Assembly (NCBI GenBank): GCA_001692895.1 | Contig: KV748263.1 | Coordinates: 186,001-250,000, forward strand | Source of the DNA: Cenococcum geophilum 1.58 | Taxonomy: Eukaryota; Ascomycota; Dothideomycetes; Gloniales; Gloniaceae | Length of the DNA stretch: 64,000 nt | Direction: 5' to 3' | Shown here: piece after piece, positions 12,476 through 23,960 of the stretch | Numbering within the stretch: the stretch's first letter is position 1 | How the letters are laid out: the number at the start of each line of letters is the position of its first letter | Program-made: the position numbers and the translations under genes | The notes under the pieces: generated by a model | What the model was told of the DNA's origin: nothing | Database searches by the model: none | Seen by the model: only the letters and a program-made list of their open reading frames with translations

Positions 12476-12480
12476 TAGCT

Positions 12481-14280
12481 ACTCCCCTATAATATTCGCT
12501 TGGCGTAAGAGTTGGAAAGTTATAGGGGGGTTTTAACGAAACCCCTCTGTAATATTTGCTTGGCGTATATTAGCCCCCTTACCTTATTATCCCTAAGACG
12601 CCACTCTATGCTAAACCTACTACTACTCCTCTAAAGATCTACGATAAAAACTAAATAGCTAATTAAAGTGAGAATGTGTAGCTATCTCCCCAGCTAATTG
12701 GATATAGCTTACCTGCTATAAAGTCCAGAAGCTTCCGTTAATTTTCTTTTTAATAATATAACTATACGTCCCGTAAGAATCAAAGGCTAGAACGCCTTAA
12801 TAAACCTAAAAATGCTTTAGATCTTAAGGGTATAAGGTAAAAAGGAGTGATATATAAAGCTAATTTCGCCCCGTTGCTCTAGGGATGTATAATTATCTTT
12901 ACCGTCTACTGCACCGGTTGCCTTATCGCTTTCTTCTACAGGTATTAATATAGATCTAGAAAGAGCGCCTTTAGTAATATTAGAAAAGCATCCTAGTTTA
13001 ACTACTTTATGTAAAAGTACTATTCTATTATATAAATAAATTACTATAGGCCTAAAAGGCCAGCGAAAAGCATATTTAAAGGAATTTTCTATAGGCCCGC
13101 GATACCAGCGCCCCCTTAAACCGGCAGAGGCTATATAGCATAAAATCCTTCGCATTTACCTAGATAGGGGAGCTGCGCGTAACCTCTCCTTTAACTTAAT
13201 TGATCTTTTCCCTAAGACTAAAAAGGAAATTCTTTGTCTTTTTTAGGAGAGAACTAAAGGGTATTAAATATGGGATCCTATCTATTCGGCTTTCTTTTTT
13301 AAATATTTATGGGATCGCCCTGACGCAATTATATTCTAGGTACGTTTAATATCTCCTATAGTATCTATTCTAATTAAACTACAGACTTTAATGTAAGATA
13401 TTCTTAAAAACTTGCAGTAGTATATTAAGGAGGAAGGCGTAGGGAGAGTTTTCTTTTAGAGGCCGTGTCTACCCAGTATAGAGTCTTAACAGTAGTTATT
13501 TATATCTAGATTAGAGAATATTGAGATTTTAGTATATAATCAAATTTAAAGTCTTTATATCTTTAGATAAGCTTACTTACACTATAATATAAATTTACGT
13601 TTATATGTATAAGACCTTGAAATTACAGTATATATAGCAGAAGAAGCCCGTAACGGTGGCGTTATTATCTTTATTAGCTGCGCGGTGCTCTATTAAAAAA
13701 TGCGTTCCGCTAAATATCTTTATATCCTTAACTAATACTTCCTCCTTTCCTCTTAACAATTCTATATAGATGGAGGGCTATTTTAACTATTAATTGCTCT
13801 AGTAGTGCGATTTACTATTATTAGTATTAACCTATTTAGCGCTAATAATATTACCTAGTTTGGTATAGCCGCTATAGGGCCAAAATCTAACTCTTTTTAG
13901 TGATTTTTTTTAGTAGGGTGGCAGTATAAACCTAAAATCTTAGTGCAGTCTATAGTGAAAATGCTAATAACTAACCTATCGGCTGGAAGGGGATTTAGGG
14001 CAGCTAAAGCTCCCTATCCGCTAGATAGAACTAACTAAGAATACTAATAGTAACTTAGAACGGAATAAAGCGGAGGAGTAATTAAACGACAAGGTACTCC
14101 TAAAGGGGGAATAGTGGTAGTACTATCTAAGTAGAGAAATATCTATAGAATATAAGTATAAAACATTATAATACTAATAAAGCAGTATATTAAGAAGTAT
14201 AAGGCAACAAATAAGCTCTGCGCAGAAGTAGGTAGTATAAGTAGGTAACTAACTAATTATATATCTTCGGGAGGGTAAAG
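12481..14280. other. Unassigned stretch with short open frames
   Basis: It is AT-rich and stop-dense apart from the 112-codon frame at 12,817-13,155. No motif, RNA or element end is recognised. Confidence 0.3.
12817..13155 (-). pseudogene. 112-codon open frame, probable fragment, unknown
   Basis: An uninterrupted minus-strand ATG-to-stop frame contains GLRGRWYRGPIENSFKYAF and ALSRSILIPVEESDKATG. An open frame of this length stands out where stops otherwise occur every 10-20 codons, and its residue mix is protein-like. I recognise no domain, signal peptide or membrane segment. No promoter or neighbouring gene supports expression. It may be a chance survivor or a fragment of a larger dead protein extending either way. 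Confidence 0.2.
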
Positions 14281-14878
14281 GCGGAAGGCAAAAGCCTTAG
14301 CCTCGTCTAGTGCACCGTTTATTAAATATCTCTAATATTAGGTATATTGGCAATTGGCTTGAATTAAAGGATCTCTCTTCCCATTACTTCCAAATATCGC
14401 GATAAGATTTTTGCTTTCTATCCCTACGCGAAGACACGCTTTCTAGATAAATGCCATAAACATAATAGGCCACGCACTATCTCCTTATATTTGTTAAGAT
14501 ACGGTTAACCGAAGACAAGTCGTACGCTAGCTTTAAGAGTACTTACCTAGCACTCTAAGCGCCTGCAAAAATTTATCACTAGTATAACTGGCGTCTAGCT
14601 AAGCCTTGCGGAATTGGTTAATATAGGGTGGCTTTTAGTTTTGCCTTTTGGAGATTCCCATAATTTTGGTACCTGTACGGCGGAAAAGGCTTGCCTAAAA
14701 CTGTGATGTTTTATATAGAGCATCCTGTCACCTCTAGTGGTTAGCACAGCCATGTCTATACGACCGTTTTGTAGGGGAAGTTTTGGTATTTTTGCTATTT
14801 AAGGTAAAGTTAATAAAACACGCTAACCACCGAACGCGCTAGGGTGCTGTATATATTCTAGAAGGTTATGCGTAGCTA
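14281..14878. other. Low-RIP island without recognisable gene
   Basis: CA and TG dinucleotides are much more frequent here than in flanking DNA, so this is probably single-copy or recently arrived sequence. No open frame of note and no RNA gene were recognised. Confidence 0.4.
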
Positions 14879-15594
14879 ATCCTTATTTAATAGGGCGGGT
14901 TCGCGGGCGATAAGAATAACCCCCCCCTAAAACCAATTATCCTCTCCAAGCCTCTATATTAACGCTACGCTAAATTACAAGTGACACGCCTTGGTTTCGT
15001 AATACGTCTCTCCGCAATATACAAAAAATATTACTACAAAACATAATACGTCAAATGTGGCCATGTGGTGGAGAGTACAAGAGTAGAGCAGTGTGGAAAT
15101 AACTGCTAGATAACCGAGGATATCTACACAAGCTAGTTAACAAATCGAAAGGAAGTATGCCGCTCGTATTAGGGATGAGGTAAGTAGGACTAGCTAATAT
15201 TATCTCGGTCCTTAATTACATACTGACATTTATACGATCCTTATTTAATAGGGCGGATTCGCGGGCGATAAGAACAACCCCCCCCTAAAACCGGTTATCC
15301 TCTTCAAGCCTCTATATTAACGCTACGCTAAATTATAAGTAATACGCCTTGGTTTTGTAATACGTCTCTCCGCAATATATAAAAAATATTATTATAAAAC
15401 ACGATACGTTAAATATAGCTATATGGTGGAGAGTATAAGAGTAGAGTAGTGTGGAAATAACTGCTAGATAACTAAGGATGTCTATATAGGCCAGTTAATA
15501 AATTAAGAGGAAGTATACCGCTTATATTAGGGATAAGGTAAGTAGGACTAGCTAATATTATCTTAGTCCTTAATTATATGCTAATATTTATAGA
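14879..15594 (+). repeat. Exact-length tandem duplication, 2 x 358 bp
   Basis: Copy 1 is 14,879-15,236 and copy 2 is 15,237-15,594; a third start (ATCCTTATA) follows but diverges at once. I saw no length difference between the copies, and the differences I noticed are transitions. Most are C or G in copy 1 against T or A in copy 2 at CpA/TpG (for example AAGTGACACGCC against AAGTAATACGCC), with a few in the other direction. No coding frame or RNA was identified inside. Confidence 0.9.
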
Positions 15595-17000
15595 ATCCTT
15601 ATACCGTTTTCTAGGAGGGTTTGTTTGCGGCTATTAGGGGGGGATAGGTAATAGCTAGTTATAAATTGCTAAGCGACAATATAAGGGTGTAAGAGTATGT
15701 AATATTATTATTGCCAATAGTTTAAAATTAAATGCTGCCGGTTGTTTCTATAGATATCCTATAATATATCTCTGCAATCTTAATACCTACCCATTTAACA
15801 TTTTTAAATAACTTCCCTATATATAAGTCCCTTAGTATCCGGAAACTGACCCATACTAAACTAATATTGCGCTTTCTCCTCAGACAAGTCCTAAAAAGGT
15901 AGTAGTTCGGTAACAATTTTATATATTATTAACCTAAGACTAAAAAGGTCACTCGCAATATAGGGACTTTTATTTTAACTCTTATAAGAGCGCCCGCATA
16001 GACCTATAGTCGGTATAAGTCCTTATAAGCTTAAGCTAGTAAAGTCGTATATCTAGAGAGACAGATCGCTAGTAAGCAGATAGTTTTAGGTACTGGGGTC
16101 GCTTTAGATGATGTCGTTACTGTGCAAGTATTATAGTTCCCTAGTCGCCTATACGATCTAGTCGCGCCGCTGCAAGGCAATGATAGAGGGCGCAGCCGTT
16201 AATATAAGGTAGTTTCAAAGCGTGTCTATCGGCATGTACTCTAGGCAGATGCCGTCGCCTATAGCCTTATAGTACTATAGTAAGCATAGGTGTTGGCCAA
16301 GGCGCTTGTAGACGGCCTTTTCGCGCTAGATATTACGCGCTAAAAGTGCTTGTTTATGCTAGGCCTGCTAGACCACGGCCCTGTTATTATATTAAGAAAA
16401 ATTATACCGGAAAGGCGACTTTAGCACCTAATCGTTGTAATCCTTTAATAGGCTGACTAGGCCGCTAGTCCCTATTTTAAGTGAGGGCACTTAAGCACTA
16501 TTTAGTGCGATAATAATGGGGCACTTAGTTAAGCCTCACATGTTAAAAGAATCCTAAGAATGAAAGATATAGCTAAATGCTAGTTAGGATGGAGGTATGG
16601 AGGTATTTGAGGGCTATAAGAGACAGCCCGAAGGATCTTAGGTGGAGGGTGCGCTGACTAAGCGCAGCTCTACTGCGGCTTAAACTTACCTTAAAAGCTT
16701 AGACTAAGAAGCCGATTGTGCGGATATAGGAATATCTATACCGTCCGCTAAGCTAATTTAGGACGGCAATTGTTTTCTTAGTCTAAGGGACTTTGGTGAG
16801 ATTTATAGGAAACCTAAATATAGTTTATATAAGAAGACCTCATTAACTTTAACAAAATTGATCTATCCTCCTATAATACCTATCGACATAAAAATTACAC
16901 CAAATTATAGAAAAAAGCCTACTCTATAAGTTATGAAATCCTTAGCTCCTTATACCCGCACGACGTTAAGAGGAAGTTGTTATAGTAGAGGCCACAATTC
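15595..17000. other. Unassigned stretch, partly low-RIP (16,050-16,540)
   Basis: The segment 16,050-16,540 is noticeably richer in GC and in CA/TG than its surroundings. Its minus strand can be read as HLPRVHADRHALKLPYINGC near 16,250, which is protein-like, but with stops and no recognised family. The rest shows nothing identifiable. Confidence 0.25.
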
Positions 17001-17005
17001 TGCCT

Positions 17006-17330
17006 CTATATAAAGCTCTACGGAGGCTCTATATAAAGCTCTGCATAATACTTTATACGAAGCTCTATAGAGGCTCTATACAAAGCTCTACGGAGGCTCT
17101 ATATAAAGCTTTATATAAAGCTTTACACAGAGCTCTACACGGAGCTCTACTAAAGCTCTATAAGAGCTCTACACGAAGCTCTATAAAAGGTCTATATAAA
17201 GCTCCGTATAAAGCTCTATATAAAGCTCCGCACGGAGCTCTATATAGAGTTCTACTAAAGCTCTGTAAAAGCTCTGCATAAAGCTTTATATAAAGCTCTA
17301 TAAAAGCTCTACCCGAAGCTCTACTAATAC
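17006..17330 (+). repeat. 12-bp satellite array 1a (diverged)
   Basis: Imperfect tandem units of the type AAGCTCTATATA / AAGCTCTGCACG, with several 6-bp offsets that break the period. Confidence 0.85.
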
Positions 17331-17485
17331 GCAGCACTAATATACTAGGAGGGTTCTATAATCGCTTATATAAACGCCTATATAAACGCCTATATAATTA
17401 ATTGATCAATTACCCATATAATTGTCTCTACAAACGTCTTTGCAATCGATCGCCTATATAAACATCTGCACGTCTATACGCCTAT
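17331..17485. other. Spacer between satellite arrays 1a and 1b
   Basis: It contains short imperfect repeats of the type TATATAAACGCC and no gene. Confidence 0.5.
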
Positions 17486-17745
17486 ATATAGCTCTGCACG
17501 AAACTCTACACAAGGCTCTTTACAAGGCTCTGTACAATGCTTTATACAATACTCTATACAAGGCTCTACACGAAGCTCTATACAAGGCTCTGCATAAAGC
17601 TCTATATAATGCTCTATATAATGCTCTATATAATACTCTGCACGAAGCTCTACATAAGGCTCTATATAAAGCTCTATACGAGGCTCTGCACGAAGCTCTA
17701 TATAAAGCTCTGCACGAAGCTTTATACGAAGCTCTATATAAAGCT
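17486..17745 (+). repeat. 12-bp satellite array 1b
   Basis: About 21 units keep strict 12-bp phase (AAGCTCTATATA and its transition variants). Strict phase keeps three frames open here; these are composition effects, not genes. Confidence 0.9.
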
Positions 17746-18633
17746 TACCCCCTAGTAATAGCTCCGGGCTAAGGGAGGATATTTTTAAGGAAGGACCCAA
17801 CTATAGCGCCTACTAAGTGTTGTAATAGCTTTAAGTAGTAGATATCTATATATCTGTGTAGTTTTATCTATATTAGCAAACTAGTTAATAAGATATAATA
17901 TATACTTAGGCTTTTAATAACGCGTTTTTAACTTTAACGAAATTAATATTAGGACTGAGTAATAGCCGTATTATAAAATTTATACTATTTAGAAGCCCTA
18001 GTTCTTAAAAATATTATATTAACTTTTGGTAATAATAACGCGTTGTATAAATAAATGAATTAGATATCCGCAATATCCGTTTTATAGATTTTGCTTAGGA
18101 TTTTAATAAAACTCGCCAAACGCCCTTAGACGTGATTTTGCAATTCGGAAGACGGCGTAGGTTATTCCGACGCTAGCTAAAATCATATCTAAGCTTGCTA
18201 AGGTAAGGCTTAAATAGGAGTTGAGTTCTGGCAAGCCTTAGTTTATACCACCCTCCTAGAATAAATCGTTTTCTAGGAATATCTCTAAGGATTAAATTCT
18301 TATGGCTCGTTCTTATTTATAGGGCGAATTAACTAAAAACTAAGTTTATACTACCAGTTTATGCGCCTTTACGTTATATACATAAGTTAATCAATTATTA
18401 ACGCCCGACTTTATATAATAGAGGCTTAGGTTAAGGCTCTATACTCCTCCAAGCTATATTAAGTAAAGTTAAATAGTATTATATTCCTGCGTACCAGCCC
18501 GCCAATTATACTATTTTACTTTTTCCCTAACTATATATTAATACATCCTATATACCGGCCTATCTTTTATATACACCCCTATACTAACCTAATAATATTA
18601 TAAGTACCTACTCTAATAGCTATATATAGGTTA
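17746..18633. other. Unassigned AT-rich stretch
   Basis: Only the 63-bp foldback at 18,128-18,190 was recognised. Confidence 0.35.
18128..18190. repeat. 63-bp foldback, family member 2 (inverted relative to 9,052-9,109)
   Basis: The ends are AGACGTGATTTTG and GCTAGCTAAAATCATATCT. The reverse complement of the 9,052 copy plus its flank AAG/ATGCTTGCTAAGGTAAG aligns here. Confidence 0.5.
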
Positions 18634-18765
18634 TGTTAGAAATTAAGGATCATTACCGTAGTCACGTAATGATTATATAATTATACTAGTGTGGAGGATA
18701 CCCTGCATCCTCTATATAAGAAACAATCAATCTATATTATATAATGCACCGCTTATATTCCAACA
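18634..18765. mobile_element. 132-bp solo LTR (Copia-like), target duplication GGTT(A/G)
   Basis: The sequence begins TGTTAGAAAT and ends ATTCCAACA, the inverted TG..CA ends of a short LTR. The left flank is GGTTA and the right flank GGTTG, a 5-bp duplication with one transition. It includes GTCACGT and a CTCTATATAAG TATA-like box. No gag or pol follows on either side, so this is probably a solo LTR left by LTR-LTR recombination. It retains CA/TG, so it is younger or less exposed to RIP than its surroundings. Alternatively GGTTGCACC could be a primer-binding site of a vanished element. Confidence 0.7.
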
Positions 18766-20099
18766 GGTTGCACCGCTAATTGCCTATCTAATTATCCCCA
18801 GAACTTATTACTTGTCGCCTAGCTCGTACGATATTAAGAATATATAGGATCTACCCCTTAATATTGGCCTAAGTTTTGACTAAAAACAAGATCTTGTTTT
18901 AAGAACTAGATCCGATTCTAAAGACCATATTTTGATTTTAAAGACTATACCCTAATTCTGGGTTCCGGCTTAAATTACAATCCCAAAAACTAGATCCGGT
19001 AAATAGCCCTATAAGCATAGCTATAAGTCTAAGCCCCCTCGCGTAACCTAACTACTCTACCCTACTATGCTGGAATAGACGAATAACCGCTGTATACAAT
19101 GCGTAGAGAAATGATTTAACTAATATATAAGGTTAACTGGCTGAGATAAGTCTACTGCTTAAGCAATATCCGGCTCCGTAAAGGGTGGGTGTTAAAAGTA
19201 GATCATATAATGCTATTCTTGTTAGGTAAGGCGTTATTAGGGGGCCATTATTGGCTTCCGGTTCTAGTTTACAACTTTATATAAACGCCTCCGAACCCTA
19301 CACTATTAGGGCTATCTAAAAGCTAAGTTGCCTATTTACCTTATCTTGACCTTAGGCCAGGCTTATTAGCTATTGATTTATTAAGGCGATAGAAAGTTGC
19401 GTCAAGGTATATAATAGGGCTTAAGTAAAGCTATGTAATTGGATAGGCATTATTATGCGAAGCAATGCTTAACCGGCTGCCTTTATATCGCCGTCTCGGA
19501 ATAATTAAAAGAAAGGGGTTAATATTAGCCCTTGCCGTTTAATATAACCCTAAGTTAGTAAATTGGCTCGACTTTTAAGGCATAGTTAAAGCGGAGCCCA
19601 CCGTCAGCTTTCCTATTAGCTAAATAATAGAGAGGAGCAGAATATATAAGGCCTTTATATCCTTTAACCAGACCTATATTAAGCACAGTATCCTTTAAGG
19701 AAATCCCTCCTTACTTTCTTGTAAAGACACTCCGTAACCTTACCAGCACTAGCTACTCTAAAATGCTTTTAGTTTCGGCTCTAAGAGTTTAAATAAGCCT
19801 TAGTTTTAAGTCCTTAAGTTAAGCAAATAGTCCTTATAGTAGGAGTAATGCCTTTTAGCGTCTTCTTAATATTGGTAATAAAGACGCCATATACTTAAGA
19901 GTGGTGTGGCGTAGTGTTATAAGCGCGTAAGCGGCTAGCCTAGCCTAGCCGCCCTGTTGCAACAATTGTAGTATTATTAATTAGCTGGCTATCTTGGCCG
20001 TAGTCGTAGTCTCTACAGCTATATACTACTAGGGCGAGTAGTGGTGACTTATACTTTACTTAGCCGCTTCTTGTCTCCCTCCTCTTTATCACCTACGTC
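18766..20099. other. Unassigned stretch
   Basis: It contains a perfect 18-bp palindrome at 18,883-18,900 (AAAACAAGATCTTGTTTT). No gene is recognised; stops are dense. Confidence 0.35.
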
Positions 20100-20520
20100 A
20101 AGAGTCTATCGCTACTTTTAGCCCTTCTACCGTGCTATATTGGGTATAGCATCTTCTATAGTAGCGGAAACTTCTTAGGTAAAGCTAACGTGCTTCTTAA
20201 TAGGGCGCTCTTTTTCCTCTTTATCTTCCCCGGATATCCTCTGCCGCTTCCTCCTATATAGTATAGCCAGAGGGCTTTTAGCGGATAGTAGTGGTATTAA
20301 GAGCTAGTCTACTTAGTATAGCCTCTACGGCCTCCGGGGCCAGTCCGGTGCTACTACTAGTTTCCCTAAACCGGCTCTAGCGTTAATATTATTACCGCCT
20401 TTATCTTTATTATTGTTATTATTATCGCTACTATTATTAGAGGTAATCCCTTTAAGCTCTTCCTGCGCCTTTAATTTGGCCTTATACTTCTCTTTAACCT
20501 CTAGTGGCGTATGCCCTATA
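20100..20520 (-). pseudogene. Asn-rich disordered protein remnant, unknown
   Basis: The minus strand reads PLEVKEKYKAKLKAQEELKG, then an Asn/Ser/Asp-rich run (about 20,450-20,390), LGKLVVAPDWPRRP, and near 20,220-20,150 PIKKHVSFTQEVSATIEDAI or close to it. Few stops interrupt about 120 codons. Composition suggests an intrinsically disordered, charged segment of a larger protein, with a Lys/Glu helix before the Asn-rich linker. It lies downstream of the kinase remnant on the same strand, but about 1 kb away and without a continuous frame, so a link is unproven. No family is recognised. Confidence 0.35.
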
Positions 20521-21479
20521 GGCTATTTATTAGCGGCGCTATAATATATAATACTTCTATATATCTATTTAGTAATAACCGCATTAAGGTGCTGTTTAAG
20601 TGTAGTAGCGAATTGGTTATTATAGGCTTCCTAGGATACCAGTGTACCCGTATAAGAAATGAGGTAGGCACCTTAAGTAGTAATAATATTAAGGCAGTCC
20701 TACAAGTTCGCGCTGCTGTTAGTTTAATAGGCTATAATACGAAACTAAATTAAAAGGATACAGGCTTACGATAAGCAGATCTTAGTTAGCTGTAATAGTA
20801 GGTAGGCTATCTAGCCGCGATGTTATAGCTAGCAATAGCTGTATATAGGGACATTATAAGTTAGGCTGTTTTAGGTAAAGGTTAGAAAGAGCCTTTAAAT
20901 AAGGTTGGAAATCTATAGGTACGGGCGCGGCAAGGAGGCGTTATTATATAATCTAATATATAGGGTATAACAAAGGGGTGGCACGAACCCTAGGCCTAAG
21001 TACGTATGTATATATATATATATATTCTATTATAGCTATATACTATTTAGGGTATAGGCCGTTATAGAGCGCTAACTAAATACTTCCTATTATTAATATG
21101 CTTGCTCTAGTTTAGAAGCTAACTATAAGAACTATATATCTATTACTTAATACTATACTTAACTAAGGAAAAAACGGGCCTAAGTATAAGGGGGTAACAC
21201 GAAATGCTTAGACGCCCCCCCTACTAGTATAGAGAGGAAAATAAATAAGCCCTAAGTAATATAGCGGGCCTAGGTTATTTTATATACTATACTAACAAAG
21301 GGGAGGCGTCTAAGTATTTTGTGTTACCCCCTTATATAGTTAGAAGCGACAAAATATAGGGCAGCGGCATTATTATTAAGAGAAATAGGAATTTAATTGC
21401 TATAGGCACTAGATATAGTATATATACTAGTGCTACCAGTCTCTCTTTTATATAACTATAATATACTAGCTAGGCGGCC
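20521..21479. other. Unassigned stretch between two minus-strand remnants
   Basis: It holds a (TA)n tract at 21,008-21,026 and the foldback at 21,185-21,336. The short plus-strand open frame at 20,511-20,753 has no recognisable feature. Confidence 0.35.
21185..21336. repeat. 152-bp foldback (MITE-like)
   Basis: Left arm TATAAGGGGGTAACACGAAA and the reverse complement of the right end, TATAAGGGGGTAACACAAAA, match, and similarity continues through TGCTTAGACGCC / TACTTAGACGCC, about 40 bp in all. The differences are mainly transitions. A partial relative (GGGGTGGCACGAACCCTAG) lies near 20,975. TA ends suggest a small TIR element. Confidence 0.65.
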
Positions 21480-23000
21480 TTCTAAACAACGCTTACTTAC
21501 ACCTCCCTATTTTTAAGGCTATACTTTAACCGTTATCTCTTCGCCTACGGAGATTCGGGTAGCAGTAGGCCCTAAGTTAGGTACTAGAGAACCTTATTAA
21601 TATTAAGGCACTGCGCATAGTTGTTTACTGCCTACTAGTATCTTACCATTTTAATAAAGAGACCGCCAACTATAAGTTTAGATTAGCCCGTCTGCCACTA
21701 AAAGCTATTAAAGCTCTATAATATAGGACACTTATAATATATATAGCCTCTAGCCAGCGACGCGTACGCACTCTTATAATCCTTAGCTATTTTATTAATA
21801 GCATTCTAATAACTCTTCTAAAAGGAAGGGCGTAGCTTTTTATTATCCTTACTGTCGCACTATAGGTTAATAGAGAACTTTTATAGGTGGTAGTTATACA
21901 TTAGCTTAAATAAGATAATACCTATAAACTAGATGTTAATAGAGTGGTTATAGTCCTCTAGCTTAAGCTTAGGAGCGAGATAGCCGATTATACCAACTAT
22001 GCCTAGCTTGGGCTGTAATAACCCACCTACCTAGATGTGCCTGGATATACCAATATCTAGCAGAATAGAACGGAGCGGCTTGCCAATAAGGCCGATGTTA
22101 GTTAGCTTTAGGTCGCAGTATAGCTAGCGTTTATTATATATAGCTTTAACACCTAGTAGCGCGGCGCGGAATGCAGTCGCCGCCTCTATTATTATACCCT
22201 TATACTCTCTATCGAGCTTATATATTAGCTGCGTTCTCTTAAACTATAATTTTAAAAATATAAGAGGCTTACCCCTTACTCCAAGTCCCTACTAAGTCGC
22301 TAAAGGTTTAGGGCGTTATCGGCTTTAGGACAATAGCAATATTATTAAAGGCCGTCTTAAAGGAGAACTCCTTACTATTAGAGTAGATTACCTCTGCCAT
22401 ATATAAAATTCGCTTACTATTATCTAACTTCTATATAAGATTAGTCACTTCCTAAAGTGTCTTAATCTCTTTATCCACACTATAACAATTTTAGGAAGTC
22501 CGCTCTACTACTTTAATAGCGGCTATATTAGCTAACTAATCTAAGGTAAAGAATACTTTTCTATAACCGCCCGCACCTAAAGTATCTTCTAGTGTCCACC
22601 TACCTATCATTCTCTTATTAGGGAGTAGGGTTGGCATTTTAACATTAATATTAGCAGCCGCCGGCCCGCCAAGAGCGTGAGCTATATAGCGTCTGCGCGC
22701 TTCCTTAAAGTTATCTTTAGCAGCGAATTCCGTCTACTAAAAGTGGTATTTAAGCTTATTAAGCAGTATCTTTATACTATACTAGTTTAAGTAATACGGC
22801 TACCACATAGCTGCGTCGCTATTAACCGTTAGCTGCGCTAATAGAGACCTAGAGCAGCCTATAATATAGAGGCCCTTACTTTTAGAAAAGAAGTTAAACC
22901 GCGTATAGGGGTTCCGGAGGTTAATATTATATAACTTTATAAAAGACCTAGTGCAGAGAAATAGGTTAATAGGCATATTTTCTAAGGGGCCCTTTCCCAC
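21480..23000 (-). pseudogene. Protein kinase pseudogene with an N-terminal extension
   Basis: A eukaryotic Ser/Thr-type kinase fold reads through the stops. A glycine loop, GAGGYRKVF (22,576-22,551), is followed by the ATP-binding Lys in AAIKVVE (22,523-22,503) and a helix-C-like VDKEIKTL. The catalytic loop reads YCDLKLTNIGL (about 22,120-22,089; HRD changed to YCD), the DFG position LLDIG (22,064-22,049), and the activation-segment end GIIGYLAPKLKLEDYNHSIN (from 21,994). A frame change lies near 22,200-22,280. Upstream, 23,000-22,800 is open for 66 codons and contains GLYIIGCSRSL, reminiscent of an FHA 'IIGRS' strand, but this is weak. HRD and DFG damage plus stops make it non-functional. 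RIP implies a formerly duplicated gene or element cargo. Confidence 0.7.
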
Positions 23001-23794
23001 CGCCTATTCCCTCTCTAGGACGGCTAGCAGAGACTATAGCCCTAGTAAATAACAGCCGGCCTAGACTATACTAAGCTTTTAAAGCTACTTCTTAGTATTA
23101 GTATTTAGCTCCGTAAGGGTTTTGCTTACTTCGCTATTAATATTATATTTAATGCGTTCTATCTCGCGTTAAAGGCAAACTATCTTATTATTATATATCT
23201 GCTTAGGCTTAATAAGCATACGGTAGAGGGTAGCTTAAGCGCCATCTACCTAGTTGTTTTAGCGCTAAGACGTAAGGGCGTTATAGACGTCGCTAAATAC
23301 TAGCCTAGCGAGGGCATTTGCGGGTATAAGGGATGTAAAGGCGCGGTCTAATATTTAATAACAAATAGGGTGCTTATGGTAGACTCCGATAAGGGATATA
23401 AGCTTTAAAATGCCGTAAGAAATATATACCCTTTTAAATATAACTACTAATTATAAAACCCCTTCCTAGCGGTTCCGTAATATAAAGACAGCTAGACTAT
23501 AACCACTTAATCTTACTTCCTTTGGTAGGTATAAGATATAAAACGTCTATATACGGTATCTTTAGCGTATTACGGTTATCTTACCTCCTACTAAAGTAAG
23601 GTAAGCAAATACTAGGGATATTTCCTGCCCTAGGTACTATAAAAGGTAGGGTTTAAGCTTAATAATTTAGGATCTACCTAGTAGAGAAGGATTTTTAAAT
23701 TCTTAGGGCCTTCGCTAGCTAGCTTTTTGGCCTATTATTATAGCTAGAATGTATAAGGCTAAAGCCGGACATTACTAATTTGTTAATAATATAG
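23001..23794. other. Unassigned AT-rich stretch
   Basis: No motif is readable with confidence. It could hold the 5' part of the kinase gene on the minus strand. Confidence 0.3.
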
Positions 23795-23960
23795 GTCCCC
23801 ACCTTACTTTACTTTTACTCTACTTTACTTCACTTTACATACTTATACTTTACTTTACTTTTCCTATCCCCTATAGTACGGCACATACCCCTCCCCCTAC
23901 GCTACTACTTTCCTTCTCCTACACTCTACTCTACTCTACTTTACTTTACTTTGCCTAACT
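23795..23960 (+). repeat. Pyrimidine-rich (TTTAC/CTACT)n low-complexity tract
   Basis: Irregular repeats of CTTTACTTTA and CTACTCTACT. An inverted counterpart lies at 25,470-25,525. Confidence 0.75.

Larger units (their letters stand above)
9690..12480. mobile_element. Putative dead DNA transposon bounded by inverted subterminal repeats
   Basis: An about 60-bp motif occurs near 9,710, 9,822 and 9,881 in one orientation and, inverted, near 12,410-12,475 and 12,318-12,380. All copies carry the core AAGCGAGATCCTAA or a transition variant. Inverted subterminal repeats around a 2.3-kb interior are typical of TIR transposons. The interior plus strand includes readable pieces such as LINQYILKWIVIS (about 10,240), loosely like the N-terminal part of hAT transposases, and YSKYKGYVISEAILLHL (about 11,650), but no DDE or dimerisation motif could be confirmed. 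Class, exact ends and target duplication are unknown. Confidence 0.4.

Noticed and set aside
17422..17800. Three overlapping open frames on both strands
   Set aside because: Products of the strict 12-bp phase of satellite array 1b.
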